From an uncultured Celeribacter sp. (lineage in GTDB: Bacteria; Pseudomonadota; Alphaproteobacteria; Rhodobacterales; Rhodobacteraceae), in contig NZ_OY780935.1 of the NCBI RefSeq assembly GCF_963675965.1, positions 1,538,501-1,602,500 of the forward strand: a stretch of 64,000 nt of DNA, in the 5' to 3' direction. The notes below the pieces were generated by a model that searched no databases, was not told the origin of the DNA, and saw nothing but the letters and a program-made list of their open reading frames with translations. Shown here piece by piece: positions 40,918 through 49,946 of the stretch (position 1 is its first letter; each line of letters opens with the position of its first letter). Position numbers and translations under genes: made by a program.

Positions 40918-41568
40918 TCAGTTATCATTTGTGGGCGCTTGTGCCCCGGACGCAGCGTCGGGGGCCAGAACCTCAAGCGCAGCCTTGGCCTCATCGGCGT
41001 CGGATCCGGCGGCGGCAATCGGATCGATCCCGAACCACGGACCGTTTTCCTGCAAGAAGCGTTCGACCTTGAGCGCGGCATTTCTGCTCAGGATTTCAAG
41101 CTGTTCCTCTTTCGAGCGCGTCAGCCCGGACCCGATCACCGTCGCCCCGTGCAGCCCTTCGAAGACGGTCAGAAGCTTGGGCTTTTCGGTCAGCTTGACC
41201 CCCTTGGCGTCATCCCAGACGTTGACCGTCAGAACCAGCACGGATTTCGGGGTGAACAGCACCGGAATCCCCGGACCGGCCAGCGCATAGGCGTCGACCT
41301 TGATTCCAATGTGATACAACTTGTCGCCATCGTAGCGCCCGAACCGTTCCTGCATTGCCGCTTTCAGGGCAGTTTCCACCTCCGCTTCGCTGGCGGTGCG
41401 CGAGAATGGACCCTTTTGCATATCCTTGGCCACAACCACATTGTGACCGAATGCGAAATCTCCAAGGTTCACGAGAGGCGTATCTTGCGTGATTTCCTTT
41501 GCATCTCCACAGGCGACAAGCGTCAAAAGGGACAGGCCGAGAAACGCACGACGGGCAACTGAAAACAC
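40918..41568 (-). CDS. Predicted lipoprotein of unknown function, GTG start
   Basis: I start at GTG (complement of 41566-41568), seven bases after a perfect AGGAGG; the longer ATG-started frame to 41673 lacks a site and hides the signal sequence. The 216-residue product opens VFSVARRAFLGLSLLTLVAC, a lipoprotein signal with lipobox LVAC and lipidated C20. The mature part alternates helices and strands (HIGIKVDAYALAGPGIPVLF, VLVLTVNVWDDAKGVKLTEK) and ends in an alanine-rich tail. No catalytic motif is seen. It follows the M48 peptidase by 67 bases and may share its operon, suggesting an envelope role. Confidence 0.78.
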   Translation of the reverse strand: MFSVARRAFLGLSLLTLVACGDAKEITQDTPLVNLGDFAFGHNVVVAKDMQKGPFSRTASEAEVETALKAAMQERFGRYDGDKLYHIGIKVDAYALAGPGIPVLFTPKSVLVLTVNVWDDAKGVKLTEKPKLLTVFEGLHGATVIGSGLTRSKEEQLEILSRNAALKVERFLQENGPWFGIDPIAAAGSDADEAKAALEVLAPDAASGAQAPTNDN

Positions 41569-41635
41569 TGGATATCCTCCTGATTTGATCCGTCTCAGTG
41601 GTAGCGACAAGTTGACCCTGGCGCAACGCACCTTC

Positions 41636-42805
41636 TCAGAAACGGCAAATGTTGCGCAAATTCCGCCACTCATCGGGCGTGAGGATCGCCTTTTTAGCCG
41701 CCTTGTAGCCCTCAGCCGCGGCCCGCGCGCGCGTCACACGATCGCCAAGCTGCGGATGGCTCGACAGATGCGCGGCCAGACCTTCGCTGTCGCCATAGGC
41801 CTCTTTGAGCCGCTCAAACAGCGGCGCCAGCGCCGCCGGAGACACCCCGGCTCGTGGCAAAAGGTCATGCGCATAAGCATCCGCCGCGCTTTCCGCACCT
41901 TGGCTGTATTGCGCATTGACCAGTTGGTTGGCGCCAAGCAGCACCACGGACCCACCTGCAAAGTCCCCCAGCACCAGCGACAGCACCCCGAATGTCCCCA
42001 CCGAACGCAACGCATGGCGGGTCGGGTCCCGGTGGGCGACATGGCCGATCTCATGGGCGATCACAGCGGCGACCTCATCCGGGGTTTCGGCTTCGTCGAT
42101 CAGCCCCCGCATCACCACGATCCGCCCACCCGGCAAGGCAAAGGCGTTGACCATGTCGAAATCAAGCACGCTCAGCGTCACCGCATCCGCCGTCAGATCC
42201 GAGGCGGCCACCAGTCTGTCTTCCATCACCTGCAGCGCTGCCGCGCCGTCTTCGGCCAGACATTCCCGGATCGGCAGATAGCCCTGGGAAAACGCCGTGC
42301 GCACCTGTTCATAGGTCTTGTCGCCCAGCGCCCGTTCGCCTTCGACCGGCAAGATCGTCGCCAGCTGATCCGCAATCAGCGGGATCAGCACGAAGACAAT
42401 CAACACGACCGAGGCCACGGCACCGCCGATAAGCCCCAACAGGCGCCCCCGCCCCTGAACTGGCGGGCGCTGCGCCAGATTGGGGGCGCGCCGCTCCAGA
42501 TCCTGCAGCAGCCGCGTGTCACGCACGTAAAGCCGAGCCGCGGGCGTCTGGAGATGGGTGTAGACCCCGAAAGGTGCCTGGCCCCAGCGCAGTTTGCGCT
42601 GCCCCTCGACATAGCGCATATCCTCCAGCGACCAGATCCAGCACCGCACTTCTTCGCCATCGTCATATTGCCGCAGTTCGACCTGCGTCCCGCTGTCGTC
42701 CCATGTGGCGTAAACCAGGTGCCGCTGGGCGGTTTTGCCGTCCACGAAATCGCAGCGCACACCTTCGGGTTCCGCCCCCCAGGGGCCTTTCGCGCTCTCA
42801 CTCAT
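41636..42805 (-). CDS. M48-family membrane metallopeptidase with N-terminal domain
   Basis: M48 peptidases such as HtpX and BepA cleave or help quality control of envelope proteins. The 389-residue product has a soluble N-terminal domain of about 120 residues, one membrane segment (about 122-145, LLGLIGGAVASVVLIVFVLI) and then the peptidase. HEIGH (H251, E252, H255) binds zinc, with E305 in GAESAADAYAHDLL as the third ligand. The fold suggests a periplasmic catalytic domain, but topology is inferred. Its start overlaps the DUF898 gene by ATGA (42802-42805). Confidence 0.9.
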   Translation of the reverse strand: MSESAKGPWGAEPEGVRCDFVDGKTAQRHLVYATWDDSGTQVELRQYDDGEEVRCWIWSLEDMRYVEGQRKLRWGQAPFGVYTHLQTPAARLYVRDTRLLQDLERRAPNLAQRPPVQGRGRLLGLIGGAVASVVLIVFVLIPLIADQLATILPVEGERALGDKTYEQVRTAFSQGYLPIRECLAEDGAAALQVMEDRLVAASDLTADAVTLSVLDFDMVNAFALPGGRIVVMRGLIDEAETPDEVAAVIAHEIGHVAHRDPTRHALRSVGTFGVLSLVLGDFAGGSVVLLGANQLVNAQYSQGAESAADAYAHDLLPRAGVSPAALAPLFERLKEAYGDSEGLAAHLSSHPQLGDRVTRARAAAEGYKAAKKAILTPDEWRNLRNICRF

Positions 42806-44040
42806 ATCGCTGCCCCCAGATCGAAAGCTTCGGCCATGCCTTCGGCCTGTGCCGCTTCATCACGGGTGCGCTGGCGCACTTCGGCCAGATGTTCGCCGCC
42901 GGTGATATGCAGGGTACTGGCGTAGTGACGCCATGTCGGAAACAGCACAAAGGTCTGACGAAACACGGAAAACAACAACATGCCGAGCAGGTACGCAACG
43001 ATCGCAAAGATGGCAGCGAGTTCCGGCCCCAGTAATGACGCCGCTGGGTCACCTCCAAATGGCAGTGTTCCCAAATCATCGGGAACCACATAGCGCGCAA
43101 CGATGAAGCCAGCGGGCACCACAACGACAAAGGTCAGCAGACCGGTCATGAGGTTGGTCAACATATAGCCACCCACCGTGATCCAGAAAATCCGCCAATA
43201 AGAAGCCGTTGAAATCAAACCGATTTCGCCCGCCGTTTTGTGGCTGACCATTTTCCGAAACGCGATCACACGGTAACGCAAGTAAAAGACGAAAAAGAGC
43301 AGCGTCCCTGCCGCCCCGGACAGCATCAGAACGGCAATATACTTCGCGTCATATGGCTCCGTTCCGCTCTCGAGCAGCTCTACCATCTGCAGGCCAAGGC
43401 TAAAACAAATGACCGTGACCCAAAGGCAGATGAGCACCGGCAGGAAGGGAGGCAGGAGCATCGTCCATTTGCCGCCCTGATGCAGTAGGCTTTCGCCGAA
43501 AAACGTGCGGTCGGTGCGGAATTTTTCCAGTTTGAACGTCAGGCGCGGCCATAACACGCCCAGTGTCACGACAGCCAGAAGCAAATGCCCGCAGGCGCGC
43601 AGCGCATAGGCCCCGGCCGCAGGCTCCAGCCCGAAGCGAATACCACGCCAGCGGGTGCGGGCGTAGACATAGCGCTTGGCCCGGTAGGCCGCAAAATAGA
43701 CCAGCGGCACAGCCAGAATGGCGGCGATGACATAGGCCTCGAAGTCTTCCTGAAACAGGGCAAAGGACGCATAGACCAACAGCAGAGCAACCACCCCGAT
43801 CAGCAGCGCCAGCACCACCAGCGCAATCAGAAAGCCGGTGAATTTCTCGATCCCTTTGCCGACATACTCCAAAGGCGTCTGATCCGGCCGCACCGAGGAC
43901 CAGAAATAGCGCCGCAGCCGGGTTTTCATCCAGAACCGGTAAAACCCCAAAGTGAGCACGGTCAAAATCGCAGTCCAGAGCGACAGCCGCAAAAGCGGCA
44001 TGGTCCGCCCCTCAAAATCCGTTTTCAGAAGCTCCGCCAT
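42802..44040 (-). CDS. YjgN/DUF898-family membrane protein
   Basis: The 412-residue protein has repeated segments typical of DUF898: TLGFYRFWMKTRLRRYFWSS near residues 30-49 and again TLGVLWPRLTFKLEKFRTDR near 157-176. Multiple membrane helices follow. Function in E. coli YjgN is unknown. The C-terminus is soluble and charged (EVRQRTRDEAAQAEGMAEAF). It overlaps the M48 peptidase start by four bases, so they are co-translated, and parC lies 24 bases upstream of it. The pairing of DUF898 with M48 recalls envelope maintenance, but nothing here proves it. Confidence 0.87.
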   Translation of the reverse strand: MAELLKTDFEGRTMPLLRLSLWTAILTVLTLGFYRFWMKTRLRRYFWSSVRPDQTPLEYVGKGIEKFTGFLIALVVLALLIGVVALLLVYASFALFQEDFEAYVIAAILAVPLVYFAAYRAKRYVYARTRWRGIRFGLEPAAGAYALRACGHLLLAVVTLGVLWPRLTFKLEKFRTDRTFFGESLLHQGGKWTMLLPPFLPVLICLWVTVICFSLGLQMVELLESGTEPYDAKYIAVLMLSGAAGTLLFFVFYLRYRVIAFRKMVSHKTAGEIGLISTASYWRIFWITVGGYMLTNLMTGLLTFVVVVPAGFIVARYVVPDDLGTLPFGGDPAASLLGPELAAIFAIVAYLLGMLLFSVFRQTFVLFPTWRHYASTLHITGGEHLAEVRQRTRDEAAQAEGMAEAFDLGAAI

Positions 44041-44064
44041 GCCGTTTCAATATCCACCTTTAAA

Positions 44065-46425
44065 TTATGTAAACTTGTTATCTCTCGGGAACCCATGCGG
44101 GGGCTGCTTGCCAACGCTGGCACGTTTGCCCAGCCATTGGCTGAGATCTTTCTCCGTGCGCGTATTGCCACCACCCATGGTCCAGCTCAGACCTTCCCCC
44201 CAGACAAAGGTCGTCAGATCCGACAGGCCACCATCGAGTTCGAGCATGCCCTGGGCGCCGCGTGCCTGGTTGTATTTCTGCAGCCGTACACCTTTGCCGC
44301 GCGCCATTTCCGGCACTTCAGTGAGCGGGAACACAAGGAACCGCCGATTCTGGGACACCACCGCCACATGGTCCCCGGCGATCCGATGCACGATCATCGC
44401 GCGTTCGGCATCCTTGACGTTGAGCACCTGCTTGCCGCTGCGGGTCTGGGCCACCACATCCTTTTCGGCCACGACAAACCCGTTGCCCGCGCTGGAAGCG
44501 ACCAGCAGCTTGGCCTCGGAATCATGCACAAGAATGTCCACGATCTCGACCTCATTGGGCAGGTCGACCATCAGACGCAGCGGTTCCCCCATCCCGCGAC
44601 CGCCGGGCAGATTGGCCGCCGACAGCGTGTAAAAACGCCCGTTCGACCCCATAACCAGCAAGCGGTCCGTGGTTTCCGCGTGGAAGATGAACCTTGGGCC
44701 GTCGCCGTCTTTGAACTTCAGCTCCCGTGTCAGATCGATGTGACCGGACATCGCGCGTATCCAGCCCATCTGCGAACAGACCACAGTGATCGGTTCGCGT
44801 TCGATCATCGCCTCAAGCGGCACGTCTTCGACCTCTGTTGCTTCGGCGAAACCAGTCAGTCGCGCCCCGCGCGGGCCATAATCCTTGCCGAATTTCTTCT
44901 TGGTCTCTTTCAGCTCTTCCGAGATGCGCACCCATTGCAGATCGTCGCTTGCCAAAAGCGCGACCAGACCGGCTTTTTCTTCCAGCAGCGCATCGCGTTC
45001 GCGCACCAGTTCGATCTCTTCGAGGCGGCGCAGGCTGCGCAGACGCATGTTGAGAATCGCTTCGGCCTGAATCTCGCTCAGTTCCCCCTGCCCTTCGGCG
45101 GCGGGCAACGGCGAGTGATAGTCCTTTTCGGACATGGCGCGCGGCACATCGCGGCTCCAGTCCTCGGCCATCAGTGCGGCTTTAGGATCGTCGTCATAAC
45201 GGATGATGTCGATCACCCGGTCGAGATTGAGGAAGGCGATGATAAAGCCTTCCAGCACCTCAAGACGATGATCGATCTTTTCCAGACGGTGCTGGCTGCG
45301 CCGCTGCAACACGACGCGCCGGTGATCAAGCCACGCCCGAAGCACCTCTTTGAGCGAACAGACCTTGGGTGTACGCCCGTCGATCAGCACGTTCATGTTC
45401 AGGGAGAATCGCGTTTCCAGATCGGAGCTGCGAAACAGCGTGCCCATCAGCACATCCGGCACAACATTCTTGGATTTCGGCTCCAGAATGATGCGAATAT
45501 CCTCGGCGCTTTCGTCGCGCACATCGGCGAGAATCGGAACCTTCTTGGTCTGGATCAGCTCGGCCAGCTTTTCGATCAGCTTGGATTTCTGAACCTGATA
45601 GGGGATTTCCGTGACAACGATCTGCCACTGGCCGCGACCGAGGTCCTCGACCTCCCATTTGGCGCGCAGCCGGAAAGCGCCGCGCCCGGTGGCATAGGTC
45701 TTGGCCATGCTTTCACGTGGCTCGACAATGATCCCCCCGGTCGGGAAATCCGGACCTTTGACATAGTTGAGCAGCGTGTCGTCCCGCGCGTCCGGGGTTT
45801 TGATCAGATGCAGCGAGGCGTCGATCAATTCGCCGATATTGTGCGGCGGGATATTCGTCGCCATGCCGACCGCAATGCCCGAAGACCCGTTTGCCAGAAG
45901 ATTCGGAAAGGCGGCTGGCAGGACCACGGGTTCGCGCAGCGTCCCGTCGTAATTGTCCCGGTAATCAACCGCGTCTTCGTTGAGCCCTTCCAGCAGCGCC
46001 TCGGCCGCGATGGTCATCCGCGCCTCGGTATAGCGTGAGGCCGCCGGGTTATCGCCATCGATGTTGCCGAAATTGCCCTGCCCGTGCACCAGCGGATAGC
46101 GCACGTTGAAATCCTGCGCGAGACGCGCCATGGCGTCATAGATCGCGGCGTCGCCATGGGGGTGATAGTTGCCCATCACGTCCCCGGAAATCTTCGCGGA
46201 CTTCCGAAAGCCCCCGGAAGACGACAGGCGCAATTCCCGCATCGCATAGAGAATGCGCCGGTGCACCGGCTTCAGCCCGTCACGCGCATCGGGCAGCGCC
46301 CGGTGCATGATCGTGGACAGCGCATAGGTCAGGTAACGTTCGCCAATCGCACGGCGAAGCGGTTCGAAGGTTTCGCTCTGCGGCATACCTCCGTCGGTCG
46401 GATCTTTGGTCAAATCACTGCTCAT
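44065..46425 (-). CDS. parC: DNA topoisomerase IV subunit A
   Basis: ParC cuts and rejoins DNA to decatenate chromosomes, acting with ParE. I start at the ATG complementary to 46423-46425 (MSSDLTKDPTDGGMPQSETF), giving 786 residues; the longer frame to 46569 does not align. The catalytic tyrosine is Y132 in AASRYTEARM. The quinolone region reads NYHPHGDAAIYDAMARLAQD, with Ala at the E. coli Ser80 position (A93) and Asp at Glu84 (D97). GyrA-like C-terminal beta-propeller repeats follow, but the GyrA box is not seen, which favours ParC over GyrA. Confidence 0.94.
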   Translation of the reverse strand: MSSDLTKDPTDGGMPQSETFEPLRRAIGERYLTYALSTIMHRALPDARDGLKPVHRRILYAMRELRLSSSGGFRKSAKISGDVMGNYHPHGDAAIYDAMARLAQDFNVRYPLVHGQGNFGNIDGDNPAASRYTEARMTIAAEALLEGLNEDAVDYRDNYDGTLREPVVLPAAFPNLLANGSSGIAVGMATNIPPHNIGELIDASLHLIKTPDARDDTLLNYVKGPDFPTGGIIVEPRESMAKTYATGRGAFRLRAKWEVEDLGRGQWQIVVTEIPYQVQKSKLIEKLAELIQTKKVPILADVRDESAEDIRIILEPKSKNVVPDVLMGTLFRSSDLETRFSLNMNVLIDGRTPKVCSLKEVLRAWLDHRRVVLQRRSQHRLEKIDHRLEVLEGFIIAFLNLDRVIDIIRYDDDPKAALMAEDWSRDVPRAMSEKDYHSPLPAAEGQGELSEIQAEAILNMRLRSLRRLEEIELVRERDALLEEKAGLVALLASDDLQWVRISEELKETKKKFGKDYGPRGARLTGFAEATEVEDVPLEAMIEREPITVVCSQMGWIRAMSGHIDLTRELKFKDGDGPRFIFHAETTDRLLVMGSNGRFYTLSAANLPGGRGMGEPLRLMVDLPNEVEIVDILVHDSEAKLLVASSAGNGFVVAEKDVVAQTRSGKQVLNVKDAERAMIVHRIAGDHVAVVSQNRRFLVFPLTEVPEMARGKGVRLQKYNQARGAQGMLELDGGLSDLTTFVWGEGLSWTMGGGNTRTEKDLSQWLGKRASVGKQPPHGFPRDNKFT

Positions 46426-46585
46426 GGCTTTGATGAATAGCTGGCGCCTCACGCCTCGGCAAGCGCGTCGCGCGACCACGCCCACGGCTGAGTCACAAAA
46501 GGGTGGAGTTTTTGCAACCTTTTCCCCGTCACGGGCGTTGGGCTGATGTCGTAAACAAGAAATGAACAATACCTAAGGGGCGACC

Positions 46586-47215
46586 ATGCTGCGTTTGACT
46601 GCACTGACACTGGCCGGACTGTACGGGGCCTTCATGGTTTTCGGACAGGATCTGAGCGCCGAGGAACAGGCCACTTATGACGCGGCCCGCGAAAAACGGG
46701 TGTCCCTCGTCACCCTTGCCTCCGACCGGCTGCTGGAGGCCTTCGGCGAACCCAGCCGCCGTCGCGGGGACTATGTCCCGACTTTGGCCTCGCTTGAACA
46801 ACGTGACGATGCTGCGGACACACCGGCCCCGACAGTCGCCACGGCTCGACGCTCCACCGCAAGCACTGAAATCGACAGCATGGTGCAGCTGGCCAGCTTT
46901 GACACCGGCACCACGACAGCCACCACCCGCGTCACCAACCCGGAAAAGCTCGACGCATTGTTGCACCCCGCCGCCGCAACAACCGCCCCCCTACCGTCTG
47001 ACAGCTCGGACACAGCCCTGCGTCAGGTCAGCGCGACACGCGTCAATGTGCGCTCCGGCCCCTCCACCGCCACGGCCGTTTTGGGCCAGGTCGAACAGGC
47101 CGACATCGTGCAGCTTGTGTCCCCGGTGCAAAACGGCTGGGTCAAAATCTCGGTCCAGGGCGCGGGCGTCGAAGGCTATATGGCCGCCCGGTTCCTGTCC
47201 CCCATTGGCCAATAA
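46586..47215 (+). CDS. Secreted protein with C-terminal bacterial SH3 domain
   Basis: The 209-residue product has a signal sequence (MLRLTALTLAGLYGAFMVFG), a low-complexity Thr/Ala-rich middle and a C-terminal SH3b domain. The domain is marked by TRVNVRSGPSTATAVLGQVE and GWVKISVQGAGVEGYMAARF. Such domains often bind peptidoglycan or stabilise envelope proteins. It diverges from parC by about 160 bases, AAGGGG precedes its ATG, and a terminator follows at 47274-47304. No enzymatic domain is visible. Confidence 0.85.
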   Translation: MLRLTALTLAGLYGAFMVFGQDLSAEEQATYDAAREKRVSLVTLASDRLLEAFGEPSRRRGDYVPTLASLEQRDDAADTPAPTVATARRSTASTEIDSMVQLASFDTGTTTATTRVTNPEKLDALLHPAAATTAPLPSDSSDTALRQVSATRVNVRSGPSTATAVLGQVEQADIVQLVSPVQNGWVKISVQGAGVEGYMAARFLSPIGQ

Positions 47216-47273
47216 GCCAAAGTGCCCCAAAGTTTCGCGGGATGGCGATTTCCACCATCGCCCTTCATGCGAT

Positions 47274-47304
47274 AAGCCTTTCCCAAAAGTGGGGAAGGCT
47301 TTTT
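47274..47304 (+). terminator. Terminator hairpin that also contains the next gene's ribosome site
   Basis: AAGCCTTTCCC (47274-47284) and GGGGAAGGCTT (47291-47301) form an 11-bp stem with one G-T pair, then TTTT. The right arm GGGGAAGG is the probable ribosome site of the SDR gene, whose ATG at 47306 is seven bases further. Readthrough transcripts would hide that site in the stem. Confidence 0.75.
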
Positions 47305-47305
47305 C

Positions 47306-48139
47306 ATGCGAACGATTCTCATCACCGGCTGCTCCAGCGGCATCGGCCACCATGCGGCACATGCCCTGAAAGACCGAGGCTGGCGCGTCTTCGCGACCTG
47401 CCGCAAGGACACAGATGCCGCGCGTCTGCGCTCTGAAGGGCTGGAAAGCTTCCGGCTCGACTACGAAGATCCGGCCTCGATCGAAGCGGGCCTGAACGAC
47501 GCTCTGGCGCGCAGCGATGGCAGGCTGGATGCGTTGTTCAACAACGGCGCCTACGCCATCCCCGCCGCCGTCGAAGACCTGCCCGAAGCGGCCTTGCAAC
47601 AGATCTTTCAGGCCAACCTCTTTGGCTGGCACGCGCTGACACGACGGGTGATCCCGGTGATGCGCGCGCAGGGCCATGGGCGCATCGTCAACTGTTCCTC
47701 GGTTCTGGGCCTGACCGCCATGCCATGGCGCGGGGCCTATGTCGCGACGAAATACGCACTCGAAGGCCTCACCGACACGCTGCGCGTGGAAATGCGGGAT
47801 ACCCCCATCGACATCGTCCTGATCGAACCCGGCCCCATCGGCACCGCCTTTCGCCTCAACGCCCGCAAACAGTTCGACCGCTGGATCGACTGGCAGGCCT
47901 CGCCCCGCGCCGAACAATACCGCAATACCCTTGTGCCCCGGCTCTATAAAGCCGCCGAGGCCAGCACCCCCGACCCTTTTGAACTGGGACCGGAAGCAGT
48001 AACGGCCAAGCTGATCAAAGCGCTCGAAAGCCCGCGCCCCCACGCCCGCTACTTTGTCACCACACCGACCTATGTCGCCGCCATTGCCCGGCGCATTCTG
48101 CCCCAGCGCCTGATCGACCGGATGATCGCCAAAGTCTGA
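47306..48139 (+). CDS. Short-chain dehydrogenase/reductase
   Basis: The 277-residue protein is a classical SDR. It has the Rossmann motif TGCSSGIG (residues 7-14), the NNGAY loop, the catalytic serine in NCSSVLGL and YVATK as the YxxxK pair. The first residues lack a signal peptide, so it is cytoplasmic. The substrate is unknown; the C-terminal stretch RYFVTTPTYVAAIARRILPQ resembles SDRs acting on lipids or steroids but is not diagnostic. The start codon follows a terminator hairpin by two bases. Confidence 0.9.
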   Translation: MRTILITGCSSGIGHHAAHALKDRGWRVFATCRKDTDAARLRSEGLESFRLDYEDPASIEAGLNDALARSDGRLDALFNNGAYAIPAAVEDLPEAALQQIFQANLFGWHALTRRVIPVMRAQGHGRIVNCSSVLGLTAMPWRGAYVATKYALEGLTDTLRVEMRDTPIDIVLIEPGPIGTAFRLNARKQFDRWIDWQASPRAEQYRNTLVPRLYKAAEASTPDPFELGPEAVTAKLIKALESPRPHARYFVTTPTYVAAIARRILPQRLIDRMIAKV

Positions 48140-48215
48140 CCCGACCGCATTCGTGACTTGGGCCAGAGAGCCAAACACGCTATGTGCATAAGAAAAGCTG
48201 CGGAGGAGCCTGCAT

Positions 48216-48419
48216 ATGCCCGACACATTTCTCTATGTCATCGGCGCGGCCTGTCTGGTCGTTCTGGTGATCCTCGCCCTTGGCATCGGTCAGTTCGGGC
48301 GGGGTGGCGTTGAGGGGGCGAAGCGCTCCAACAAGCTGATGCAGGCCCGCATTCTGGCCCAGCTGGGGGCGGTGATCCTCGTGGTCGTTTTTGTACTCAT
48401 ACGCAAATCGGGAGGCTGA
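48216..48419 (+). CDS. HIG1-domain twin-transmembrane protein
   Basis: The 67-residue protein has two membrane helices (about 5-25 and 45-63) with a loop GVEGAKRSNKLMQARILAQ between them, the HIG1 pattern. HIG1 proteins in mitochondria and alphaproteobacteria associate with respiratory complexes, so a link to oxidase or electron transfer is reasonable but inferred. GGAGGAG precedes the ATG. It is three bases before the cobalamin adenosyltransferase gene, and the etfBA genes follow. Confidence 0.82.
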   Translation: MPDTFLYVIGAACLVVLVILALGIGQFGRGGVEGAKRSNKLMQARILAQLGAVILVVVFVLIRKSGG

Positions 48420-48422
48420 CCC

Positions 48423-49001
48423 ATGGTTGTTCTGAACAAAATCTACACCCGCACCGGTGACAGTGGCGAAACCTCCCTGTCGGATATGTCACGCGCGCCG
48501 AAACACGCCACCCGGGTCTCAGCCTATGGCACGGTGGACGAATTGAATGCCACGCTGGGGCTGGCGCGTCTGCATGCCGAAGGCGACACCGATGCCGCAC
48601 TCTCGCGCATTCAGAACGACCTGTTCGACCTCGGCGCGGACCTGTCGCGCCCCAACATGGATGCCGATGAGGACGCGGGCTATCCCGTGCTGCGCACCGT
48701 GCCCTCTCAGGTCGACCGGCTGGAACAGGAAATCGACGCGATGACCGGCGTGCTCGCCCCGCTCAAAAGCTTCATCCTGCCCGCAGGCAACCCGCTCGCC
48801 GCCCATCTGCACCACGCCCGCACCGTCGCCCGCCGCGCCGAACGGCTGGCTGTCGCGCTGCAGGCCGAGGAGGATGGCGATGCCAATCCCGCCGCAATCA
48901 AATATCTCAATCGGCTTTCTGACTGGCTTTTCTGCGCCGCGCGGATGGCCAATGACGATGGCAAGGCCGATGTGCTCTGGGTGCCGGGGGCCAATCGCTG
49001 A
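48423..49001 (+). CDS. Cob(I)alamin adenosyltransferase, PduO type
   Basis: This enzyme moves the adenosyl group of ATP to cob(I)alamin to make coenzyme B12. The 192-residue product has KIYTRTGDSGETSLSDMSRA (residues 5-24) and VSAYGTVDELNATLGLAR, the ATP-site motifs. It also has the later FILPAGNPLAAHLHHART and VARRAERL motifs. It lies between HIG1 and etfB, a neighbourhood seen often in Rhodobacterales. The AYGTVDELN motif supports PduO over CobA type. Confidence 0.93.
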   Translation: MVVLNKIYTRTGDSGETSLSDMSRAPKHATRVSAYGTVDELNATLGLARLHAEGDTDAALSRIQNDLFDLGADLSRPNMDADEDAGYPVLRTVPSQVDRLEQEIDAMTGVLAPLKSFILPAGNPLAAHLHHARTVARRAERLAVALQAEEDGDANPAAIKYLNRLSDWLFCAARMANDDGKADVLWVPGANR

Positions 49002-49193
49002 ACCCTTAGCAACACGGCCAAAGCCCGAGAAAACCCTATGACGCTGCGACATTTTTAGGCGCAAACGTCACGTCTTAGGCCAGGAAAAGCGCGTTTTGGG
49101 GCTGTTTTCTGCAGGCGCAAGACGGTAACACCATGACCGGAGAGCTTGAGTGCCCCCATTGTCCGGGCGGCATAGTCTAAGGGAGTTTACGCA

Positions 49194-49946
49194 ATGAAGG
49201 TGCTTGTACCTGTCAAACGCGTGATCGACTACAACGTGAAGGTCAAAGTTAAGACCGATGGCACGGGTGTCGATCTTGCAAACGTGAAGATGTCGATGAA
49301 CCCGTTCGACGAGATCGCGGTTGAAGAGGCCATTCGGCTGAAAGAGGCCGGCGTGGCGACTGAGGTTGTGATCGTCTCGATCGGCGAGAAGAAGGCTACG
49401 GATACGATCCGCAACGCGCTGGCGATGGGCGCGGATCGGGGCATTCTCGTGACCGAGGACCAGGGTGTAGACATCGAACCGCTGGCCGTGGCCAAGATCC
49501 TTGCGAAAGTGGTCGAGGAAGAAGCCCCCGAGGTGGTGATCCTCGGCAAGCAGGCGATCGACAACGACATGAACGCCACCGGCCAGATGCTGGCCGCGCT
49601 TCTGGGCTGGGGTCAGGCGACCTTCGCCTCTGAGGTCAAAATCGACGACGGCAAGGCCGTGGTGACGCGCGAAGTCGACGGCGGCCTGCAGACCATTGCC
49701 GTGCCGCTTCCGGCGATCGTGACCACCGATCTGCGCCTCAACGAACCGCGCTATGCCTCGCTGCCCAACATCATGAAGGCGAAGAAGAAGCCGCTCGATG
49801 AGAAAACCGCCGCCGATTATGGCGTCGACACAAGCCCGCGTCTGAGCGTGGTCGCCACCGAAGAACCCAAGGGCCGTGACGCCGGGATCAAGGTCGGTTC
49901 GGTGGACGAACTGATTGCGAAACTCAAAGAGGGAGGTCTCGTCTGA
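49194..49946 (+). CDS. etfB: Electron transfer flavoprotein beta subunit
   Basis: EtfB with EtfA passes electrons from acyl-CoA and other dehydrogenases to ETF-quinone oxidoreductase. The 250-residue product begins MKVLVPVKRVIDYNVKVKVK. It has LAMGADRGILVTEDQ and the AMP-binding GKQAIDNDMNATGQMLAALL. Its stop overlaps the etfA start by one base (49946). The 192-base gap upstream holds no gene; AAGGGAG precedes the ATG. Length fits the bacterial group I EtfB. Confidence 0.97.
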   Translation: MKVLVPVKRVIDYNVKVKVKTDGTGVDLANVKMSMNPFDEIAVEEAIRLKEAGVATEVVIVSIGEKKATDTIRNALAMGADRGILVTEDQGVDIEPLAVAKILAKVVEEEAPEVVILGKQAIDNDMNATGQMLAALLGWGQATFASEVKIDDGKAVVTREVDGGLQTIAVPLPAIVTTDLRLNEPRYASLPNIMKAKKKPLDEKTAADYGVDTSPRLSVVATEEPKGRDAGIKVGSVDELIAKLKEGGLV

